Source: CAWDYA01 sp963806495
GTDB lineage: Bacteria > Acidobacteriota > Polarisedimenticolia > JACPZX01 > DASXTC01
Direction: 5' to 3'
Assembly: GCA_963806495.1 (NCBI GenBank)
Contig: CAWDYA010000009.1
Coordinates: 248,001 to 312,000 of the forward strand
DNA: 64,000 bases
Shown: positions 60,709-64,000 of the stretch, piece by piece
How the letters are laid out: each line of letters begins with the position of its first letter
How positions within the stretch are numbered: position 1 is the stretch's first letter
Notes under the pieces: generated by a model
The model's input: only the letters and a program-made list of their open reading frames with translations
What the model was told of the DNA's origin: nothing
The model's database searches: none
Made by a program: the position numbers and the translations under genes

Positions 60709-61368
60709 TTGTCTCGTCGCGCCGTCATCTGGGTGTCGGTCTACGCCGTCGCCATGGCCTTCGTCGAGTCGGCGGTCGTCGTCTATCTGCGGGCCATCTA
60801 CTACCCCTCGGGCTTCTCCTTTCCGATCACGATCATCCCCGACCGGATGGCCGGGATCGAGGTGGGGCGCGAGGCGGCCACCCTGCTGATGCTCCTCGCG
60901 GTCTCGGTGCTGGCGGGCTCCGACCGTTGGGAAAGGTTCCTGTGCTTCTGCCTCGCGTTCGGTGTGTGGGACATCTTCTATTACGTGTGGCTGCGCGTTT
61001 TCATCGGGTGGCCGACATCGCTGCTGACGTGGGACATCCTCTTTCTGATCCCCGTCCCCTGGATCGGCCCGGTGGTCGCGCCGCTGACAGTCAGCATCGG
61101 GCTCATCGGCGGCTCGCTGTGGCTGCTGCGGCTCAAGACACGCGGTGTACGGCTGCGGTTCTCGGGGTGGCACTGGGCGCTTGCGATCGCTGGAGGGATG
61201 CTGGTGCTCGCCTCCTTCACGCTCGACTGGAGGCTGACGCTGCAGGGAGAGTACCCCCCGCCGTTCCGCTGGTGGCTGTTCGGGCTGGGCGCGGCCGCCG
61301 GGCTGGCCGCCCTGGCGGCCGGTACACGCTCGCTCGGAGAGGGCCGGACGGCAACGCGCAGCCGATGA
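60709..61368 (+). CDS. Integral membrane protein of unknown function (TTG start)
   Basis: A 219-residue membrane protein, about six helices, starting at TTG 60709 three bases after the RND pump stop. The central part FGVWDIFYYVWLRVFIGWP and LTWDILFLIPVPWIGPVVAPL is unusually rich in Trp, Pro and Tyr for a helix bundle and looks conserved. I recognise no family with known function. Co-transcription with the pump suggests an accessory role. No later in-frame ATG precedes the first helix. Confidence 0.65.
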   Translation: MSRRAVIWVSVYAVAMAFVESAVVVYLRAIYYPSGFSFPITIIPDRMAGIEVGREAATLLMLLAVSVLAGSDRWERFLCFCLAFGVWDIFYYVWLRVFIGWPTSLLTWDILFLIPVPWIGPVVAPLTVSIGLIGGSLWLLRLKTRGVRLRFSGWHWALAIAGGMLVLASFTLDWRLTLQGEYPPPFRWWLFGLGAAAGLAALAAGTRSLGEGRTATRSR

Positions 61369-61381
61369 GCGGAGCCGGGGC

Positions 61382-61861
61382 TCAGGGGGCCGAGCGCCCG
61401 GGACTCCGGGCGACGATGAGCGCCGCGCCGATCAGGACGAGCCCGAGATAGGCGGCGCTGCTCAGGCCGTGCAGCCACATGAACTGCGCCCGCTCCGGAC
61501 CGATCAGGCCCGAGCCGTCCTGCGCGTGAGGGGCCTCGGCCCAGATGGCGTTCATCGCAGGCGTGATCCACAGGGCGATCGCCGCCGCCACCGCCACCAT
61601 CACCACGGCGAGGCCCGTCATGATGGCGCCCGGGACGGAAGACGGCTCCCTTCGCCGCATCAGGAACCGGGACGCGAGGGCGACCAGCGAGAGGATCAAC
61701 GCGATCATTCCCAGCATGTCGAAGACCGCGCTGCCCACCTGTCCCGCGAACTCGCGCGACGGCGCCCGGTCGAACAACGCGATCGTGGCCACGCTCACCC
61801 CGATGATGCTTCCCACCAGAACCGCGAGCGCCAGGTCGTACACCGCCTCGACGAAACGCAT
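61382..61861 (-). CDS. DUF4149-like small membrane protein
   Basis: A 159-residue protein with four hydrophobic segments. The pattern YDLALAVLVGSIIGVSV, then FDMLGMIALILSLVALA and FMWLHGLSSAAYLGLVLIG is that of the DUF4149/TMEM205-like proteins. Function of the family is unknown. ATG 61861 follows a GGAGGG-type ribosome site. It is convergent with the preceding membrane protein gene and divergent from the B3/4 gene. Confidence 0.65.
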   Translation of the reverse strand: MRFVEAVYDLALAVLVGSIIGVSVATIALFDRAPSREFAGQVGSAVFDMLGMIALILSLVALASRFLMRRREPSSVPGAIMTGLAVVMVAVAAAIALWITPAMNAIWAEAPHAQDGSGLIGPERAQFMWLHGLSSAAYLGLVLIGAALIVARSPGRSAP

Positions 61862-61922
61862 CGGCGGAACCCTCCTGTATGATCTCCGGAAACGAGACTA
61901 ACATACGGGTGACGACGAGGGG

Positions 61923-62675
61923 ATGAGCATGACCGAAGGAGCCGCACCGGATCGGGTCGTTCCGGCAATGGACGAGGAGCTGAGGGGCAGGGTGCGACTC
62001 GGCCTCGTCCGCGCGGAGCCGGTGGCCGTGGCTCCGACCGGCCCGGAGCTCGAGGCGGCGATCCGTGGCGCCGCGGACACCCTCACAACGCGTCACGCCG
62101 GACGCTCTCCCTCGGACATCGCCGGGCTGACGCCGGCGCGCGAGCTGTACCGGGCGTTCGGCATCGACCCGACCCGGACGCGACCGTCATCGGAGGCGCT
62201 GCTGCGGCGCGTCCTGCAGGGCAAGCCGTTTCCGCGGATCAGCAACGCCGTGGATCTGTGCAATCTCTGCGCGCTGCTGTTTCTCCTGCCGATCGGCCTC
62301 TACGATCGGACGAAGATCGACGGCCCCGTGACTCTGCGGCGCGGCGGCGAAGGCGAGTCGTATCCGGGGATCCGCAAGGACGACGTGCATCTCACCGGAC
62401 GGCCGGTGCTCTCCGACCGGACGGGCCCGTTCGGCAATCCCACCTCCGATTCCGCGCGCACGGCGATACGCGACACGACCCGCTCGATCTGGATGGTGAT
62501 CTTCGCGCCCGCCTCCTATCCCCCCGACCGGCTCTCGACCCACGTCCGGGAGGCGTGCGATCTGGCCGGCGCGCCATCTGGCGCCACCGGAAGGGCCGCC
62601 AGGGACGGACGGTTTCCTCCACCCCGACGCCTGACCGGGGGCCGTCACCCGCGCGGTGGCGATCTTTGCCCATGA
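61923..62675 (+). CDS. B3/4 domain protein (phenylalanyl-tRNA synthetase beta editing-like)
   Basis: A 250-residue protein. Residues about 60-205 form the B3/B4 domain of PheT, which edits mischarged tyrosyl-tRNA-Phe: ELYRAFGIDPTRTRPSSEALLRR, ISNAVDLCNLCALLFLLP, GPFGNPTSDSARTAIRD. Free-standing members are thought to edit or bind amino acids. The last 45 residues do not fit the family well; another frame gives HLAPPEGPPGTDGFLHPDA and a stop at 62634, so a further one-base error near 62570 is possible. ATG 61929 has better ribosome-site spacing than 61923. Confidence 0.78.
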   Translation: MSMTEGAAPDRVVPAMDEELRGRVRLGLVRAEPVAVAPTGPELEAAIRGAADTLTTRHAGRSPSDIAGLTPARELYRAFGIDPTRTRPSSEALLRRVLQGKPFPRISNAVDLCNLCALLFLLPIGLYDRTKIDGPVTLRRGGEGESYPGIRKDDVHLTGRPVLSDRTGPFGNPTSDSARTAIRDTTRSIWMVIFAPASYPPDRLSTHVREACDLAGAPSGATGRAARDGRFPPPRRLTGGRHPRGGDLCP

Positions 62676-62688
62676 CGCGCACCGACCC

Positions 62689-62694
62689 TATATT
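62689..62694 (+). promoter_or_regulatory. -10 box 8 bases before the 62703 gene
   Basis: TATATT (62689-62694) with TTGCCC 17 bases upstream (62666-62671). Eight bases separate it from ATG 62703, and no Shine-Dalgarno is visible. Leaderless transcript likely. Confidence 0.5.
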
Positions 62695-62702
62695 CGCGTC
62701 CC

Positions 62703-63188
62703 ATGGTCCTCGAGTACCGGATCCCGAAGCATCAGGTCCCGGCGGAGATATCGCTGGCGGGACGGGCGTCGCTGCGCGCGCGTCTGTTCGTGGGTGAGCT
62801 GGCGCAGAGCCATATGGGGGCCGAGCGGCCCAGCGACGTGCTGAATGGCGGGCTCCGCTTCGTGCCGGCGCTCGACGACGCCAACGGCGCCCTCATACTG
62901 CTGAACGTCGACGCCATCATGGTGGTCTCGGTGGAGGCCTCATGGGAGTTTCGCCCCGACGAGGAGCGCCTGGAGGATCTCGCCGCCGGCGAGGCGGTCG
63001 TCTCCCGGATCGAATTCTCGCTCGACGACGGCACGGTCCTCCGCGGGACCGTCACCTACCTGCTCCCCGAGTCGAACCGGAGACTGCAGGACTTCATGAA
63101 CGGCAACGATCGGTTCGTCATCGTACGACAGGACGCCCAGGCGCATCTCGTCAACAAGCGGCGTATCGCGCGCGTCAGTCCGCTCTAG
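62703..63188 (+). CDS. Conserved protein of unknown function upstream of pilT
   Basis: A 161-residue soluble protein. It has strands VPAEISLAGRASLRARLFVGE, LLNVDAIMVVSVEASWEF, VVSRIEFSLDDGTVLRGTVTYLLP and RFVIVRQDAQAHLVNKRRIARVSPL, which suggest a small beta-rich domain of the kind found beside type IV pilus ATPase genes. I do not recall a characterised member. It lies 17 bases before pilT, so the two genes are probably co-transcribed and the role may be in pilus control. Confidence 0.6.
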   Translation: MVLEYRIPKHQVPAEISLAGRASLRARLFVGELAQSHMGAERPSDVLNGGLRFVPALDDANGALILLNVDAIMVVSVEASWEFRPDEERLEDLAAGEAVVSRIEFSLDDGTVLRGTVTYLLPESNRRLQDFMNGNDRFVIVRQDAQAHLVNKRRIARVSPL

Positions 63189-63205
63189 CACAGAGGTCGT
63201 CATCC

Positions 63206-64000
63206 GTGGCACGCATCGATCGATTCATCAAGCCGCTGCACCAGCTCGGAGCCGAGCGTCTGATCATGGCGGCGGGCGAGAAGGTCCGCCTGGCGGCGGG
63301 CGGGGCCATGCGCCCCCTGACCACCGAGGCGGCCACCCTCGAGCAGATCGAGGGGTTCGTGTCCGAGATCACGCCGGCCGGCGCGGCCGGCGGGACGTTC
63401 GAGTACGCCTCGCCGACCGGGACGGTCACGGTGCAGGTGACGCGGGACGGGGGCGGCCTCGTGGTCGAGATCGCCCCGGCGGCTTCACGCGCGGTCGCCG
63501 ATACCACCCCCACGCCGACCGCGGTGTCGCCCGGCGTCGCGCCATCCGGCGGCCTCGAAGCCCTGCTGAAGCGGCTGGTCGAGAGCAAGGCGTCCGATCT
63601 GCACATCTCCACCGGCAATCCCCCGCTCATCCGCAAGGACGGGGAGATCGTCCCCCTCGACGGATGCGGCCCGCTGACCGCCGAGCAGGCCCATGAGCTG
63701 CTGATGGGGATCACGCCGCCGCGCTTTCGCGAATTGTACGAGTCGACCCATGACGCCGATTTCGCCCACGAGATCCCCGGACTCGCCCGGTTCCGCTGCA
63801 ACCTGTTCCGCGACCGGCTGGGCCCCGGCGGCGTGTTCCGCGTCATCGCCTCGAGGATCCCCACGGCGGCGGAGCTGGGGATCCCGGCGCATGTCCTGGA
63901 GCTGTGCAACCTGCCCAAGGGGCTGGTGCTGGTGACCGGCCCGACCGGATCGGGCAAGTCCACGACGCTGGCCGCGATGATCGACCACATCAACACCACG
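63206..64000 (+). CDS. Type IV pilus retraction ATPase PilT, with an extra N-terminal domain (partial, runs off the window)
   Basis: Open from GTG 63206 to the window end, about 265 residues. The PilT N-terminal domain appears at about 116-215 (LLKRLVESKASDLHISTGNPP) and Walker A is GPTGSGKST at 245-253. Residues 1-60 look like a degraded copy of the same domain (LHQLGAERLIMAAGEKVRLA, ATLEQIEGFVSEITP against AEQAHELLMGITP). Between them is an Ala/Thr/Pro-rich linker. Typical PilT starts directly at the second copy. The ATPase domain after Walker A lies beyond the window. No ATG is available nearer to the second copy. Confidence 0.85.
   Translation, partial: MARIDRFIKPLHQLGAERLIMAAGEKVRLAAGGAMRPLTTEAATLEQIEGFVSEITPAGAAGGTFEYASPTGTVTVQVTRDGGGLVVEIAPAASRAVADTTPTPTAVSPGVAPSGGLEALLKRLVESKASDLHISTGNPPLIRKDGEIVPLDGCGPLTAEQAHELLMGITPPRFRELYESTHDADFAHEIPGLARFRCNLFRDRLGPGGVFRVIASRIPTAAELGIPAHVLELCNLPKGLVLVTGPTGSGKSTTLAAMIDHINTT

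Overview
The window is a GC-rich, densely packed stretch of a Gram-negative bacterial chromosome. Many genes overlap by ATGA or are separated by a few bases. The Gram-negative reading rests on an RND efflux pump with its periplasmic adaptor, lipoproteins, a RpoH-type heat-shock sigma factor and a PilT-type pilus ATPase. Class I lysyl-tRNA synthetase, a CarH-type B12 photoreceptor, a KimA-like permease, XdhC and FG-GAP/thrombospondin-3 secreted proteins would suit Acidobacteriota or a similar deep-branching phylum. I cannot place it more firmly from sequence alone. I see no phage, insertion sequence, integron or CRISPR array. The region looks like core and metabolic chromosome with a few regulatory islands.

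Layout. 1-2.5 kb: methyltransferase-like gene and bactofilin on the minus strand, a candidate small RNA, then rpoH on the plus strand. 2.5-6.1 kb, minus strand: secreted protein, a four-cluster polyferredoxin, class I lysS, a frameshifted DUF1059 gene and a small coupled gene. 6.3-10 kb: tRNA-Glu(CTC), a degenerate receiver/histidine-kinase protein, an MFS transporter, a LysM-M23 peptidase and queD. 10.1-12.4 kb: the threonine degradation pair tdh-kbl. 12.4-16.2 kb: KimA-like permease, HEPN protein and XdhC. 16.2-22.5 kb: a KamA-family radical SAM aminomutase overlapping the first of two same-length ATP-grasp ligases, then a class III aminotransferase, a GNAT and a beta-lactamase-fold protein. 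22.5-26.1 kb: hemE-modA-modB-modC. 26.2-29.9 kb: pgi, gnd and glk. 29.9-38.7 kb: M20 peptidase, DUF1684 lipoprotein, a lipoprotein/amidohydrolase pair, a large secreted metzincin with FG-GAP repeats and a geranylgeranyl-reductase-like flavoprotein. 38.7-40.9 kb: a decayed fasciclin gene facing a CarH regulator and a TIGR01777 epimerase. 41-42.8 kb: sodium symporter with its small subunit. 42.8-45.9 kb: HtrA protease, a small secreted protein and a membrane-bound winged-helix regulator. 46.1-50.4 kb: aminotransferase, a second divergent KamA-like enzyme and a dicarboxylate/amino-acid symporter. 50.5-64 kb: acetoacetyl-CoA synthetase, an epimerase-DUF2867 protein, a DUF4097 protein, a SpoIIE phosphatase, an RND pump, membrane proteins, a B3/4-domain protein and the start of pilT.

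The most interesting parts are three. First, the KamA plus two ATP-grasp ligases (about 16.2-19.7 kb) look like a route that makes beta-lysine, or a related beta-amino acid, and ligates it; a possible structured leader lies in front. Second, the CarH regulator has direct-repeat arrays on both sides of its intergenic region that fit the 11-bp CarH operator pattern, with a broken fasciclin gene on the other side. Third, a set of genes carries a -10 box 6-9 bases before the ATG and no Shine-Dalgarno, the signature of leaderless transcripts.

Four genes (DUF1059, pgi, the FG-GAP metzincin and acetoacetyl-CoA synthetase) each need exactly one inserted or deleted base to read as full-length family members. 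Two of these sit in G/C homopolymers. This looks more like draft-assembly error than gene decay, so such genes should be read as probably intact. The fasciclin gene is different: it has lost part of its domain and is a real relic.
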